The notes under the pieces are model-generated. The model was not told where the DNA came from and ran no database searches. It was given only the letters and a program-made list of their open reading frames with translations. This document shows positions 43,646 to 56,498 of a stretch of 64,000 nt of DNA, piece after piece. Positions within the stretch are counted from its first letter, which is position 1, and the number at the start of each line of letters is the position of its first letter. A program made the translations under genes and the position numbers. Source of the stretch: Bryum argenteum (lineage: Eukaryota; Streptophyta; Bryopsida; Bryales; Bryaceae); contig CM073322.1 of NCBI GenBank assembly GCA_037043015.1, positions 7,513,601-7,577,600 on the forward strand, given 5' to 3'.

Positions 43646-46541
43646 ATGGCTAACCAGCCTGCGAACCCTCCCGCACACGCTCCTGCTGCAGCCGCGCATG
43701 TGGTAAGAGTCGCTTTCTTTTTCTCTGAAGGGATATTTTATCCGTGGTTTCGTTTTTCGTTTACTTGGTATCACATTAGCATGTCTTACTTCAGGGTTAT
43801 CCCGAAGGACGTAAAGTATGGGGGTGCTGCAGTGAGTTCTCTGATGGTGTTGTGCATGTTTTGAGTTCTACGTGATGGTTTTGCACCTCTCTTTGTTAGG
43901 GACCGGCTCTTATGCTGTGGCTGTTTTCGTTTATGGTGCAGGTGGGGAACGCGTTCGTGAATCAGTACTACAATGTTCTGCATCAGTCACCACAGGTTGT
44001 GCATCGATTCTACACCGATGCGAGTCGTCTGACTCGGGCTGAAGCAGGCGCAGATGGTGCCGTGGAAACTGTTGGAACTCAGCGGGTGAGGATCCATTGT
44101 GGATTGAGTTTTTTAGCGATAATTTGTCGTGTTTTAGGATAATCGTTTTGAAATGCTGTCATGGTGTCTGCAGGAGATTTACAACAAGGTGATGTCCTCA
44201 GACTACAGCGAGCTCAAGGCTGAGATCAAGACAGTCGATTCTCAGGACTCCCACGGCGGGGGAGTTCTGGTGTTGGTCACCGGGTCACTCTCCACCAAGT
44301 CAAACGAGAAGAGGAATTTCGTGCAGAGCTTCTTCCTGGCTCCCCAGGAGAAAGGCTACTTCGTTCTGAACGACATCTTCCGCTATCTGGACGTGGAGAC
44401 TCACCCGGCCGCTCAGGCACGCGTAGAAAGCAGCCAGCCTGCCTACAATCCGGAGCCAGCGGCTGCCCATCAACCTGCTCCAGAGCCAGGTGAGCAGCGG
44501 GTTGTATGTGGTAGATGCTTTTTGGCCAACTCAAATTGTGCGGCTGAGCATGACCAATATGGTGTATTTGTGGTATATGCAGCTGTGGAGCAGAAGGTGT
44601 CAGTTCCTGAGCCCGAGGTGGTGAGGGAGGTCACGCCTGAGTTGGAGAGCGAGCCACCAGCGGAGGAAATCCATGACGTTTCAGAAGCACCAGCAACTGA
44701 AGCCGAGGACGAAGCGGGCCCAGCGCCAGTAGAGAACACGACGGCACCGGTGATTGAGGAGCCCGAGTCTCCAATGGTCCAGAGCAGCCCAGCCGCAAAC
44801 GTGCACGAGCCAGAGCCTGCGTCGGGCGAGGAACCGAAGAAGCACTCGTATGCGTCGATTGTAAGTCCTCGTGGTCTTATCTAAACCTCGGATACTTGTG
44901 AGTCGGAGTGGTGTCATTAGGTTCTGGTCCTCTGCATCACCTGTACCTCACTTCATTACCCGTAGCTCCCAGCCTGGTGTGGCCAGAAAGAATACACTCG
45001 AAGCTGGAGGTTATTTCTTTTATTTTTATTCTTTAATTGACAACCCTCATGTGGATTTGAAACTAGTTTGTGAGTATGTGAGAGATTGGAAGTGTCCTGA
45101 GAAATTGTGCATGATAAACCTAAAAGCAATACATCTGTAGGTGCATGTTATATGATAGAGGTTCATTTACATACTCAGTTCACTTTTATGATTTCTAGAA
45201 AAGAAGTTCTAGTTCCTCAGGCACAACCTCAGAGGTGCAGTATTTTAGTATGCTAAGATACGTATTGGGTTTTCGGTGTACAGCTCAGGGTGATCGGTAC
45301 CCCGACGAAGGCCCCACCTCGACCCGCAGCCGAACGTCCTGCAGCAGCGTCGTCACCGTCTCCCGCCCCTGCTGCCGCACCTGCTCCTGCTCCTGCTTCA
45401 TCCTTCCCAGAGGAAGCTCAAGAGAAGAGTGCTCCCGTTGATGTTGAAGGTGAGTTAATAGCGTTCGCTAGAGCTCATGTAAAAGCCTATCTTTGCGCTC
45501 TTCACAGACGACGGTGTCACTAGAGAAGTCTCTTGTGTTTGTTTCCCTGTATGGGTATATCACCTGGTTCTGATACATGTCTTTTTGCAGCTGATGGACG
45601 GTCTGTGTATGTCAAGAACTTGCCAATGAATATCACAGTTTCCCAGTTGGAAACTAAGCTCTCGGAGTTCGGTCAGGTGAAGGCTGGCGGCGTGAATGTC
45701 AAGAACCAGAAGGTGCGTAGTGCTTATGCATTAAATGATGTAATCTGGTACTTGTGCAGCAATTGTGGAGTTAGTCTGGTTTGATTTGTGCACATGTACA
45801 TGTATTGTGGACGTGGATGCTGATTGTGTTGGTGGTGAACAGCAGGGAGTATGCTACGCGTTTGTGGAGTTCGAAGAACCAGCAGGAGCTCAGAGCGCTA
45901 TCGAGGTAACTATCATTGAGCTCATACTACCGCTGGATGCTGGGCATTATGGCTGATACATTGCGAGGTTCTAATCTTCTATTCGAATAGATACTTCCGA
46001 CAAGATATTCTCCGTTTCTAATGGACATTTTGTGTGCAGGGTTCTCCTGTGACGATTGACGGCCGTCAAGTGTACATCGAAGAGAAGAAAGCCATGGGTC
46101 GCGGTAAGCCAAATTAGTAATGTCACATTTCAGATTCTTTTTCGGCATACTTCAGCTGTTACCGTCGATTATCGGAGTTCGTCGCTGACTATATTTGTTC
46201 GTTTCACAGGCCCAAGGCGTCCCCTCGACAACAACAGAGGCGATCGGCAGAACTTCAGAAATGACAGGACTGAAGGAGGCCGAGGCCGAGGAGCCTACGG
46301 TGGCCGAGGCTACGGTGGGCGTGGCATGGGGCAAGACTCACGGGATCGTGACGGAGGTGGCAGGGGCGGTCGAGGCGGCTCCGGCCCAGCCCGAGGAGGA
46401 GGCTACCCGAACTCCAATGGCACTGGTGCACCAGCTTACAGTGGAGGTGAGCGCCGCCCGGAAGGCCAGAGAGCACCAAGACGCACCAACTCGGGTACCG
46501 CTCAACCTGCTCGCAGCAACGGTGCTCCCACCGAAGCTTGA
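43646..46541 (+). CDS. G3BP: G3BP-like protein: NTF2 domain, RRM and RGG tail, 9 coding exons
   Basis: Plant G3BPs are RNA-binding proteins of cytoplasmic stress granules. Exons are 43646-43702, 43942-44085, 44174-44489, 44583-44860, 45284-45449, 45591-45712, 45843-45905, 46040-46103 and 46210-46541. Phases agree and the product is 513 residues. The NTF2-like dimer domain (about residues 19-135) shows VGNAFVNQYYNVLHQSPQVV, VLVTGSLS and FVQSFFLAPQEKGYFVLNDI. A Pro/Glu/Ala-rich acidic linker follows, then KKHSYASI, a motif conserved in plant members. The RRM (about 330-405) has RNP2 VYVKNLP and RNP1-like GVCYAFVEFE. The C-terminus is an RGG region (GGRGRGAYGGRGYGGRGMG). ATG 43646 (ATCATGGC) is the first after the leader intron. 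The gene looks intact. Confidence 0.95.
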
Positions 46542-47417
46542 AAAGGACGGAACGGTGGACCATGTTTTTCGATTCAATCATGTGTACGTGAAACATTGGC
46601 TGGCTTAGAGGGGAAGACTTCCAGATACAATTTTGTTTGCGTCACGTTGTGCTAGACTTTTGTAGGAGGAGGAGGAGTAGTTCTCCACGGGGATTGAATA
46701 TCTGGTTGTGTATCATTCGTTTTATTTAGTCCGGTCTGAGAAGGAAAGTCATTGAAACCAACCGTTGTAGACTCTGCTGCTGCGCTGTCCGAAGGTGGCA
46801 CATCCGTGATTTATCTGTGATGTTCTCCTCGGGTGAAATGGTAGGTTGCTTGAGAGGCCTAGTGTGCAATTCTGTAGGAATTTTCGAAGCCTGGTACAGG
46901 CAAGCATGTGACTCATGGGGCTTTCGTGTTGTTAAAATCTGGGGGGCATTATCTCTTCATTGAGCTATATAAAGGTTATTCTAATTTTTCACATACTCCT
47001 CTTGTCACTCTTGAAAGTGAATCATGTCATGCGCTCCGTGCTCACCTGTCGATGCTAAATATTACCGGTACGTGTCAAGGTACTCAATATTTTTGTGCGA
47101 TAGAGCAGGTGGAATCATCATCTTTTGGACTTTTTCTACAATGATTGATGAATTTCAAAAGTTTAATGTATAGGTGTCCCTAGAATGGTGCCCTACAATG
47201 GCAGGCAATAATGTTTGCACTGAGTACATGGTCATGGTACTGTTGAATGGTGGAGTTGTACTTTTTAGTGAAGATTACTAGAGTTCCATCATGGGACGCG
47301 TAACAGGTAACTTCTGGTAAATAACGCTATTTCTCAACTCTCTCAAGATTAGTGTTCACTTCTGGCCGGCATTGTAAGCAATGTCCCTTATCAGGTCACC
47401 AATTCCACCACTTCCAA
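46542..47417. other. 3' flank of the G3BP gene
   Basis: This is presumed 3' UTR and spacer; nothing else is recognised. Confidence 0.4.
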
Positions 47418-47637
47418 CAAATTCTTCTACTTGCAAGAAAGTGTGCATGCTCTCACATTTAATGTTATGATTTGAATAGTAGTGTTGTAAGACTATGATG
47501 ACGTGTGACATTCAGTGTTACGGATCGCAAATTCTTCTACTTGCAAGAATGTGTGCATGCTCTCACATTTAATGTTATGGTTTGAATATTAGTGTTGTAA
47601 GACTATGATGATGTGTGATATTTAGTGTTACTGTTCG
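47418..47637 (+). repeat. 110-bp tandem duplication
   Basis: The copies 47418-47527 and 47528-47637 share CAAATTCTTCTACTTGCAAG and the following 90 bases, with only a few substitutions. Confidence 0.92.
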
Positions 47638-47697
47638 CAGTTAATGTATGTAAGAGTAGTCAACAACTATTGTGTACTAACTTGTAGGAATGTTTAC

Positions 47698-47945
47698 CCC
47701 GTCTCTAAATCCCCTTGCTGTCTTAAATGCATGGGGCAAAATTGTCCCCTATTTTTGACATGTTGAGGCCCCACCTCAAAAATCAACTTCCTTCTCTAAT
47801 AGTTTTTTATTCCCAAGGAGGCTCCCTTCACAAAAAAAATTTGAAAAAGAACACAGAAGGTGCATTTTCTGAAAATTTCAGTAAAAAGGGGAGGGGAGGA
47901 ACAGTGGTTTGCAATTAAGACAGCAGGGGGATATAGAGCCGGGGG
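47698..47945. mobile_element. MULE-type MITE with 9-bp target duplication
   Basis: The 248-bp element has imperfect ~34-bp inverted ends (CCCGTCTCTAAATCCCCTTG on the left; the complement of the right end reads CCCCCGGCTCTATATCCCCC), and both continue into CTGTCTTAA. It is flanked by AATGTTTAC at 47689-47697 and 47946-47954. A 9-bp duplication is the hallmark of Mutator-like elements. No coding sequence. Confidence 0.75.
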
Positions 47946-47954
47946 AATGTTTAC

Positions 47955-50900
47955 CTTCCTATAATAGCAAGCCTCGTTTATGAGGTAAAGTCGGGGAGAA
48001 TGCTCTAGCTCCGCAGATCTTGGCCGATGGATAATTGATACTGTGTGCCCTTGGCTGTTGGATTGAACCAGATTGAAGCTAAATCGAGATGGGGAATGAA
48101 ATAGGGACCAAGCGAGTGTTGAGAATGCTGGATGAAGGAATACACTGCCTACCTCTCGCGTTGTTGGAGTGCTCGTCTCTCAATAAATCTTTGCTAATTT
48201 TCCTCTCGCGTCCCTGGAGTGTTCGTCTCAATGAATTTTAGCAAAATTTTCTTTGGAGAACTTCAAAATCTCAAATTGTGACAATTCTTGCTTGGAAAAA
48301 CATGAAAAATCATCAAAGCCTACCATGTAAAACTTCTTCAAACTTCTTCAAACTTCTCCAACATTGAAACTCATTTGATTTCAACTTCGGTTACTTGGTA
48401 TTCAGAGTAGGAACTTGAGATTTACTTATTAAGAAGCCTTGGAATCAAATTCAAAATCAATTTGGGAAGGGTTTCATTACAGTGTTGTATAACTTACATC
48501 CAACTGCGTACTAATATGTGAGATCCAGATGGCGAGGTTACTTGTGCTAAATCTATGATGTGCAAAAAGCTCATACACAAAATGGATATCAAGAGTGTAT
48601 AAAAGAATAGGTGCATATATTTATGTTGAAGGTGAGGTGATTCAATTGCAATTCAATATTGAAAATAGGTCACGCTGACAATGTACTTGATGGTTTGAGT
48701 GCCCAACTCTTGCAAGATGATTACTGCCTTCACAAGCTTCCGGTTGGTAACACAATCACAAATTAAGTTGTTGGATACATGTCGTATCAAGTTTTGGTGC
48801 AGAGAAGAGTCAGGGTTTTGCTATTGGACTATTGCGTCTGTAGCTTTTATGTAAGTATTTATTGATGCGAGCTGCAATGTAGGAAAATGTTGCAAGAATC
48901 TAAAAATATTAGGAGAGCTTAAGCACAATGAGTTAGTGAGACTTTGTACTCGTATCCCTAAAAGCAATCTAACCAGATCTAACTTAAACTTGTTTTTAAT
49001 ACGCTTAATGTGCACGATTTTGAGATCCAAGACTAGATCTTGTCCGCTTTCAGATCATATCCTCAAATCTGCACACTTGAAGGTTTCTTTCTACAAATTG
49101 AAACTAGATATGGCTATTATGAGCCATGTCCAACACCTTGTTCTGCACACACTCGACAAATATCAGAAGGGAAGATTTATAGGGGCTCTACAACAAAGGC
49201 CAACTCTCTCTTACTATCCATATATGGCATCAAGCGACTAATTCCTTGATCTCCTCAACATGACTTACATATTACTATCTCATCATTCTTGCAATACACA
49301 TTAAGGTTTTACAATCATTTCATACTTTGAAGTGTGCTTGGACAAGGTATAAAAGCTGAAACCAAGATTATCCTCAATCTTCTATATGTAGTGAATGATT
49401 TTATATTCTTGAGTTTATTTCATTTTGGTGCAATGAAAGTTATTTTCATTACCAGGGAATAATACAAGCTGTCATTTGCGAGAAAGGATTTTGGGAGTAA
49501 AAAAAAATAGTTTTCAATCTATCAAGGCACTAATGACTACCAACAAATGCCATGTAACCGTATAATCAACTATGATTGCAACAAGCTTATCATGAGTCCA
49601 TATAGAATGAGAGACCTTCACGATGTCATAGATTTGTTCTTAAGAGGAAGCTCTTCGCACAACCTTATTGGTTTTCTATCACTCAATGTACTTTAGCATG
49701 GAATTTCAGATTGTCTCTTTGATTTTCGGAATAGGTCAATGGGCTCCGCAAAAAAATGTTGAGTTCATGTTCTACCGGATTGTCCACTCCTGGAAGAAGT
49801 GTCCTAAGATCAGGAGCATCCATTTTTTTGATCATTATTATTGTACTAAAATACACATGTCAAATGGAAATAATTGGGGATAGGACTATAAAAGAAATGG
49901 AAATACAACTCTAGTAAAGGGGCCATAATTAGCACAATCTTGAGAGATTCTAGTAATACATTTTCTTCTATACAAGTTAATAGCAACCGCTTGCTGCCAA
50001 ATGAACCTTATAAAGACACCTGTAACTTGGACTTGTCCTATAGCTCGTCCATTGAAAGGGATGAAATGTATCTCTCCTTGTGGTCACTTATTTTTTGCTG
50101 ATTTTGCAAGTTGGGTTTGAGGTGATAGTAGTTCTCTTTGACACTAGCAAAAATATATCATGAAGCTTTGCTTACTTTACCAACTACAATACCTTGTAAA
50201 TTACCTAGACTACATAAGAATAAAAATAGGGCTTTTGAACTTCAAGTTGTCATCGTAGATAGATCGTGTTCCTGCCTTATAATTAAAGCGGAGTTGCAGG
50301 TATGAAAGGGAGTTGTTACATCTCCACCCTTCCAAGTCAGGTTTGGTATGTGATCGAAGTTAGGTGTCATGGTACAACTGAATTTGGAAATGACGTTTTA
50401 GTCATTCAAATGGTCGAGAGTTTTCAACTGGACGGTGTGTGCCACATGTTCAGCTCACATCCTGGATTCCTGGCTCACATGCTCGCGGAGCTGCAGTCGC
50501 GCGAGGCGTGGTGAGTCGAACTCCTTCCTTTCGGCCACAATCAATGCTGCATATGAGTTGACTCTTCATCTATGTGGTTCGTGCGCCAAACCTCACTCGG
50601 TTGGAAGAGAATAAGGTAGGAGGGCTTTAATGCCTAAAACCCCGACATTTATTGTGAGTGGGGAGGTCTTTATAGGCACTATTGTTCCAAATGTTGTATC
50701 ACAAAGAGGAATCTTTACAGAAAGTGGTCTTGTATGACAACAAGACTTATAGGTTGGAATTGGTAACAATAAACCAAAGAGTGGACATTATGAGAGCCCT
50801 TCTTACCTTACAATTTCTTTTTGCTTGTTCAATCTTTTTCTCGTCAGATGTATTTCGCAACTTCAAAATAGATAAATAGATTTTGAATTTGGCTCAACAA

Positions 50901-52667
50901 CATTGTTCATATTATTGCAACAACATCACAAAATTGCCGAGTAGGGGATGTACAGATCATATGAGGATTTGAGGAATCGGTATTGATTCAATTGCTGTGG
51001 TATAACGTGTAAGAGGGCTATAGTTTCAGTATAGAAATGATCATCCTACTAGAATCATATGGTAATTGTATTTTCAATTTGATATAGTACTTGTGCAGTG
51101 TATGTATAGATCCTTTTGAGGTACAATATAAATATTAATTGAATTGTTATTGTATTTGATCTTACAAGAATCTCATATTTGACATTACATAGTTCCATTG
51201 TACATACTCTAGGAAGTTTTTATATTTGAATTGCATTGATAACATATCACTTTTTTATTGATATATGTGTCAAAATTTTAATCTTCCCATATATTACATT
51301 AGCATTGTAATGCGGACCTCGTAACACTAATTATGTCGCTTTTGTATAGGTTCTTTATAAATCTTACATGAATTTTGATAAGTTAATTGCCTCATTACTA
51401 TATTATTGTTATATCACAAGTCATTTGCTCATGTGCAATTTTCTCCTATGAGATTTAATTAATCTACTGCAATATTTATACCAATGTTAGAATACTTGCA
51501 TATCATTATTCTCTAAGAATTCTTTAAATATAAGCTAAGGCCATAACACAGTGTATATACTGTCGCATGATTAATTCTAGACTAAGATCTTGGTTGTAAT
51601 TGTACCATTACATATTATTTATAGCATCAAAGATTGATGCTATTTATGGTGTCGAAAGGAGTGTTAAAATTCTCTCATTACAACTCTTGCAAACACAAAT
51701 CAAGCTTGTTTGGAAAAATGCGTGAACAATAACATAAGAACAAGTAATAAACTCATAAAATTAATCCATGATGAAATCTCAAAGTAATGTAAGGTTTAGA
51801 GTACTCAACAATAAGCCAACTTGTAAAAATCATATAAAATTGATCCATAGAAATTAGATTTCTAAAGTAGTGTTATTTCAAAATAATATTCTCTTGTTGT
51901 TGACCATCCATCCATCAACTAAAATGTGATAATACAAAATGATAATGATTGAAGCAAATATTTCAATCCCAAACTTAAAATAATACAGCAAAATTGTATA
52001 GAACATTAGAACACCAATATTTGAGAGGGAAAATATCTAAGAACAACTATCCAACGTACAACAAACTCAACGTGAATTTTTTAATCTAATGTTTTATTTT
52101 GTTTTTTAAAGTTCGTAATGTTCATAAATTTTTAAAAAAACACCTAAAGAGTTATTTTGATTCTCAAAAGGTTATTACACGATTTATTGATATAATTATT
52201 CTTAAGTGGTTTTGCAATTGAAGTTGTAATACATCCAAGGAAACACATGTCCGTGCATAAAACAAACTTCTTTTTAGTTTTTTTTGAGGCTCTCTAAAAG
52301 ATCTTTATTAAATCATCAATTGACTGTGATATAAGGTCTAACAAATCAACCAAAAATGTTGAGTCTTTCTACAAGGTTTTTACTAGATATTGATTCATCT
52401 AAATACAACATGAGGCAGAACAGAGGATTGTAAAAAGAAGCGATTCTATCGGCTTTCAACTTGAGCAATAATACACTTCATTGCAAAGAACTTGATGCGG
52501 CTTGATGAAAAAAATTGAGCTCAATTCATAGTTTAAAACACTATATCGTGAAATATTTTATTGACAGACGCAATCAATATACGCGTGTTCTTTCTTAAAA
52601 CTCTTTGGAGTTGATTAAAAATTGGAGCCTAAAGGTCGGAATGATGAGGCATATAAGATGGAGTTGG
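47955..52667. other. Long AT-rich gene-poor region
   Basis: Most of it shows no coding character. An exception is 50400-50514, a GC-richer piece reading CHMFSSHPGFLAHMLAELQS and ending at a donor-like GTG|GTGAGT, possibly an orphan exon. The part 50980-51045 contains GAATCGGTATTGATTC and GTTTCAGTATAGAAAT, small palindromes that recur near 63790-63890. This region may be the left part of the same DNA element as the Plavaka-like transposase. Confidence 0.35.
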
Positions 52668-52858
52668 TGTCAAACCAAGGAAAGAGAGAAACATGAATGA
52701 AACCAAATGCATAAATTATATAAGAATGATTTGTAGACTGAAGGAGCCTGCTTCTTCACTGACTTTGTACACGGGGAAGACAGCAGTTAAGCCAGCCGCC
52801 ATCCAACTGTTATTAATTGCCCCCGAACGTACGCCCCGTTCTAAGCCTAGTCCTAACA
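52668..52858 (-). repeat. 3' LTR of the Gypsy element
   Basis: It shares the AAACATGAATRAAACYAAATG and GTTCTAAGCCTAGTCCTAAC blocks with 58623-58814 and keeps TG...CA ends. Confidence 0.85.
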
Positions 52859-52899
52859 TTATTCTCCCTTCTAACTATAGATGGTGGTTGGGAGGCATC

Positions 52900-54290
52900 C
52901 GGATGTAGTCTGTGAAAAGCCTCGATCATGAGTGGAGCGTTGTGTAGATGATGTGCAGGATCCCACAAGTCTTGTTTAGGTCCATATCCATTTCATGACA
53001 TTAGATATTGCAAAAGACGGCCTCGTCCTATAACTCGTGAATCCGGTACTTAACGAACCTCCGACTCCATGTCTTCTTTTGGAGTAATGACAAGCAGTGA
53101 TGGTTGCTGTTGTTGGCCCACGATCGTGTCGAAGCGGTAGGGCTTTATCACCGCAACGTGGAATACATCATGAATACAAAGGGTGTTAGGTAGCTTGAGA
53201 CGATAAACCAAGTGAGAAAGTATGGAGGTGATGACAAAAGGTCACAAAAACTTGGGGCTCAACTTCTTAGATGGTGGTGTTGTCGTAATATGTTCAGTGC
53301 GGAGCAACACCTTCTTACCTACACTGTACCGTGGTGCATCTTGTACGTGGCGATCGTAGTGCCACTTAGCATGTTCTCCTGCAATCTGAATCATTGTCTT
53401 GATCTCCTTGTGGACTTGGTGTAATAACCGAATTCTTTCCCCCGCAGCCAAGACTATCGATGTCGTAGGCGTGCTGAAAGACATAGTCGGATGGTAGCCA
53501 TATGTCGCATAGAAGGGGTGAAAATGAGTTGCGGAGTTCACGGAGTTGTTGTATGCAAACTCTGCTACTGGAAGAAAGTCGGCCTAGTCGTCTTGGCGTT
53601 TAATTGTAAACATACGAAAGATCTGTTCCAAGTGCTGGTTCACACGTTCTGTCTGGCCATCCGACTGGAATGAAATGCCTTTGTCGGGGCCGGCTGAATG
53701 CGTAGAAGTTCATAAAGGCGCCGTATGAATTTGGAAACAAAAACTGCGCCGCGATTAAGAAATCAACATAGTAGGGGGATCATGGTGCTTCTAGACGTGC
53801 TGTAAATATAATTTGGCAGTTACAGCTGCGTCCATAGCCTCCCTCGACGGGATAAATGAGCGAGTTTCGTATTTTTGTCAACCACCACCATGATTGCATT
53901 ATACCTTGCTCTTTGGAGAAGCTTGACAATAAAATCAGTCGTAACTCGCTTCCACGGAGCATCTGCTGCTGGAATAGGTTGGAGAAGTGCGTACTGAGGA
54001 TGGCCGGTGGATTTGGACTTCTGACAAATATCACAGCTATCGATGTAGCGGTGAACATATTTGGTCAAAGACGGCAACTAATACGTGCGGGCCACCAGAT
54101 CTCTAGTCTTTGCAAGTCCCAAGTGTCCAACCATCTCTGCGTCGTGGCGAGAGCAAAGTATTTGTCAATGCATCGCCCTCCCGGAAGAACAGAAACGCCG
54201 TCACGGAGAGTGTAGTCCCGAAGTTGACGGCGTAAATGTGCTAGGATTTCCCCAAGACCCATTGTCAAGAATCTGTGGACGTGCTCCAAT
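52900..54290 (-). pseudogene. Gypsy integrase plus chromodomain remnant
   Basis: Minus-strand pieces show the zinc-binding end (IDSCDICQKSK at about 53990-54040), the core start (WKRVTTDFIVKLL), the GYHPTMSF segment, the HDVFHVAVIKPYRF motif at about 53120-53175, and then a chromodomain (DSRVIGRGRLLQYL, YGPKQDLWDPA, FHRLHP) at about 52890-53060. Frame changes and at least two stops in the chromodomain disable it. Chromodomains of chromoviruses steer insertion towards heterochromatin. Confidence 0.8.
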
Positions 54291-54363
54291 GTGGGTTCCG
54301 ATAGGGCAGTTTCCTCGATTATTTGAAGAATCCGATCAACCGTCCAAATCGGTTCGACTGCCT

Positions 54364-55900
54364 TTAAGATAGCAAGTTGTAAGAGTGACCTCGTATTGTA
54401 TTATTGTTGTCGATTGTAGTAGTAGTATCAAATCTCCGAGAGAACATATCAACCCGTCCATTTAGTATCCTAGGACGATGCTCAATCACGAAATTGTATG
54501 CTGAGAGTAGCTCTGACCAGCGCGCTTGCCGACGGTTCGAGACTTTAGTTGTCAAAAATTGTTCCAAGTTTTTGTGGTCGGGGATTACCCGAATCTGATG
54601 GAGTGAGCCTTCAAGGTATACCCGCCAATCTTGAAATGCCAAAACAATGCTCATCAGCTCTTCGTCGTAGATGTCATAGTTTTCCTCTCCTGTGGAGATC
54701 TTGGAATTGGGATATGCAGACGGATGCAGCAACCCGTCGGAACCATATTGGGACAATATGCCACCGGTTGCACTGTCAAAGGCATCTGTCTCCAAATGAA
54801 AAGACTTGTTAAACCACGGATGAAGTAGCATTGGCGCTTCCTCAGACCCTCGACGAAGCTCCGTAAAAGCTGCCTCTGTTGCAACGGTCCATGCAAGCGG
54901 CTGGTCCTTCCGAGTAAGTCGGGTATGAGGCACCCCTATCCTTGAATAATCCGCGATGAATCTCCGGTAGAAATCTACATACGCTAAAAAGGCGAGCACT
55001 TCAGTAAGGTTCTTTTGGGTAGGCCAATCCTTCAGGGCAACCACCTTGTCCTTACACATCTCCAGCCAGCGGCCCGAGACCACAAGTCCTAGGAACTCCA
55101 CGGACTCCTTGTTGAACTCACATTTCAATAACTTGGCGCAAAGCCCATGGCGTTGAAGGTGTCGCAAGACCTCGTGAACAACTTATCGATGCTCTTCTAA
55201 TATCTTGAAAAAAATGAGAATGTCATCGAGCTAAATCACTACACAGATGCTAAGGATGTCTCTGGATATCGTTTGTATACGAGCTTGAAATTGAGCCGGG
55301 ACATTAGTAGGTCTAAAAGGCATGACCAAATACTCGCAAAGACCATACCGGGTCTTATAAGCCATATTGTACTCATGGTCGGGTGCCATTTGGACTGGGT
55401 GGTATGCGTGTCACGCCCTAGCTACCCTCTCTCGTACGTCGAGCTTGGTAAAAACCTTGGTTCCTACGAGGCCATCCGTCAGCTCAGGAATCAGAGGTAG
55501 CAGGTACCAGTTCCTGATGTTGGAATTCCGGTAGTGAGCGCACACACGTAGGGTGCCATCCTTCTTCATTGCAAACACAATCGGTGCCAAAGTTCGAGAT
55601 TAAGATCGTCGAATCCACCCTATTCCAAGGTGTTGGTCAAGGTATCGAAGCAACTTCTCCAATTCCCCAAGGAACATTGGTCGCAGGCCCATATTGCGAG
55701 ACTCCTGTCCTTCTTTGAACTCCATCTTCATGTCCAAAGGCCCGTGTTGAGGGAGCTCATTAGAAGCTTCCTTGCTAAACGTGTCCTCCATATCGGCATA
55801 GCCTGTAGAAAGTATCGCTCTAGCTGGTAGTGGAGCTGTAGAGGATTCGAAAATCTCCACTAGCTAGAGCTCCACTTCTTTGGTCGCACGACGAAACTTC
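54364..55900 (-). pseudogene. Gypsy reverse transcriptase and RNase H remnant
   Basis: The frame 54364-55167 is open for 267 codons. It covers the end of reverse transcriptase (VEFLGLVVSGR, LAYVDFYRRFIADYS) and RNase H (HLETDAFDSATGGILSQ, VIPDHKNLEQFLTTK, RQARWSELLSAYNFVIEHRP). The polymerase active-site segment at about 55205-55245 reads LDDILIFF with a stop codon where the usual Tyr stands, so the enzyme is dead. Upstream reverse transcriptase parts are scattered through several frames up to about 55900. Confidence 0.85.
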
Positions 55901-56498
55901 CATAGAGAAGATAGAGTAGTCACCTAAGCTGTTAGATAGGTTGACAAGAAATGCTCCCTACAAAAGAGGGAAGCATATGTGACCTCTCTTATGAACCATC
56001 GGATGTCAGGATTATGTCGTCATAACCACGGAGTGCCCAAGACAAGGTCGTAGCGACCGGTGTTCGTAATATCCACTGTGAGGGTCTCAATGTGGTCCCC
56101 AACCACCAGCTAGAAAGTTGCCTCGCGGGTGGCTAATCCCATATTGATAAGACCACCGTCCATTACTCAGACCTTGCGGGGGGTGGATTTTGCTGTAATA
56201 GTGGTATGGCTAGTGGTGGCAAAGTTAGTTTGTATGAATATACATGTTGCTCTAGAGTTTACCAATAATGTGGGCGGTCTTCCATTGGCCTCCCCTGCTG
56301 AAGTCAGGTATGTATTGGGGTCAGTCGTTGCGCGTAAGAAAAGAGGCTCCTTCTTTGGGCCAGCTGCGTCGAGGAGCGCCCGCTTATTTGTTGTGGTCGT
56401 AGCCGTTTGGCTCTCGCCCGGATACCAAGCCGAGGGCGTCGGTCCCGGGCCTCCTCTTTTCCTAAGCAGCTTGCATCCTCCTCCAAAGTGGCATAAAA

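Noticed and set aside
46195-46608. Alternative-frame open frames over the last G3BP exon
   Set aside because: GC-rich RGG-coding DNA stays open in other frames. The RGG frame continues the NTF2/RRM gene with correct splice phases.
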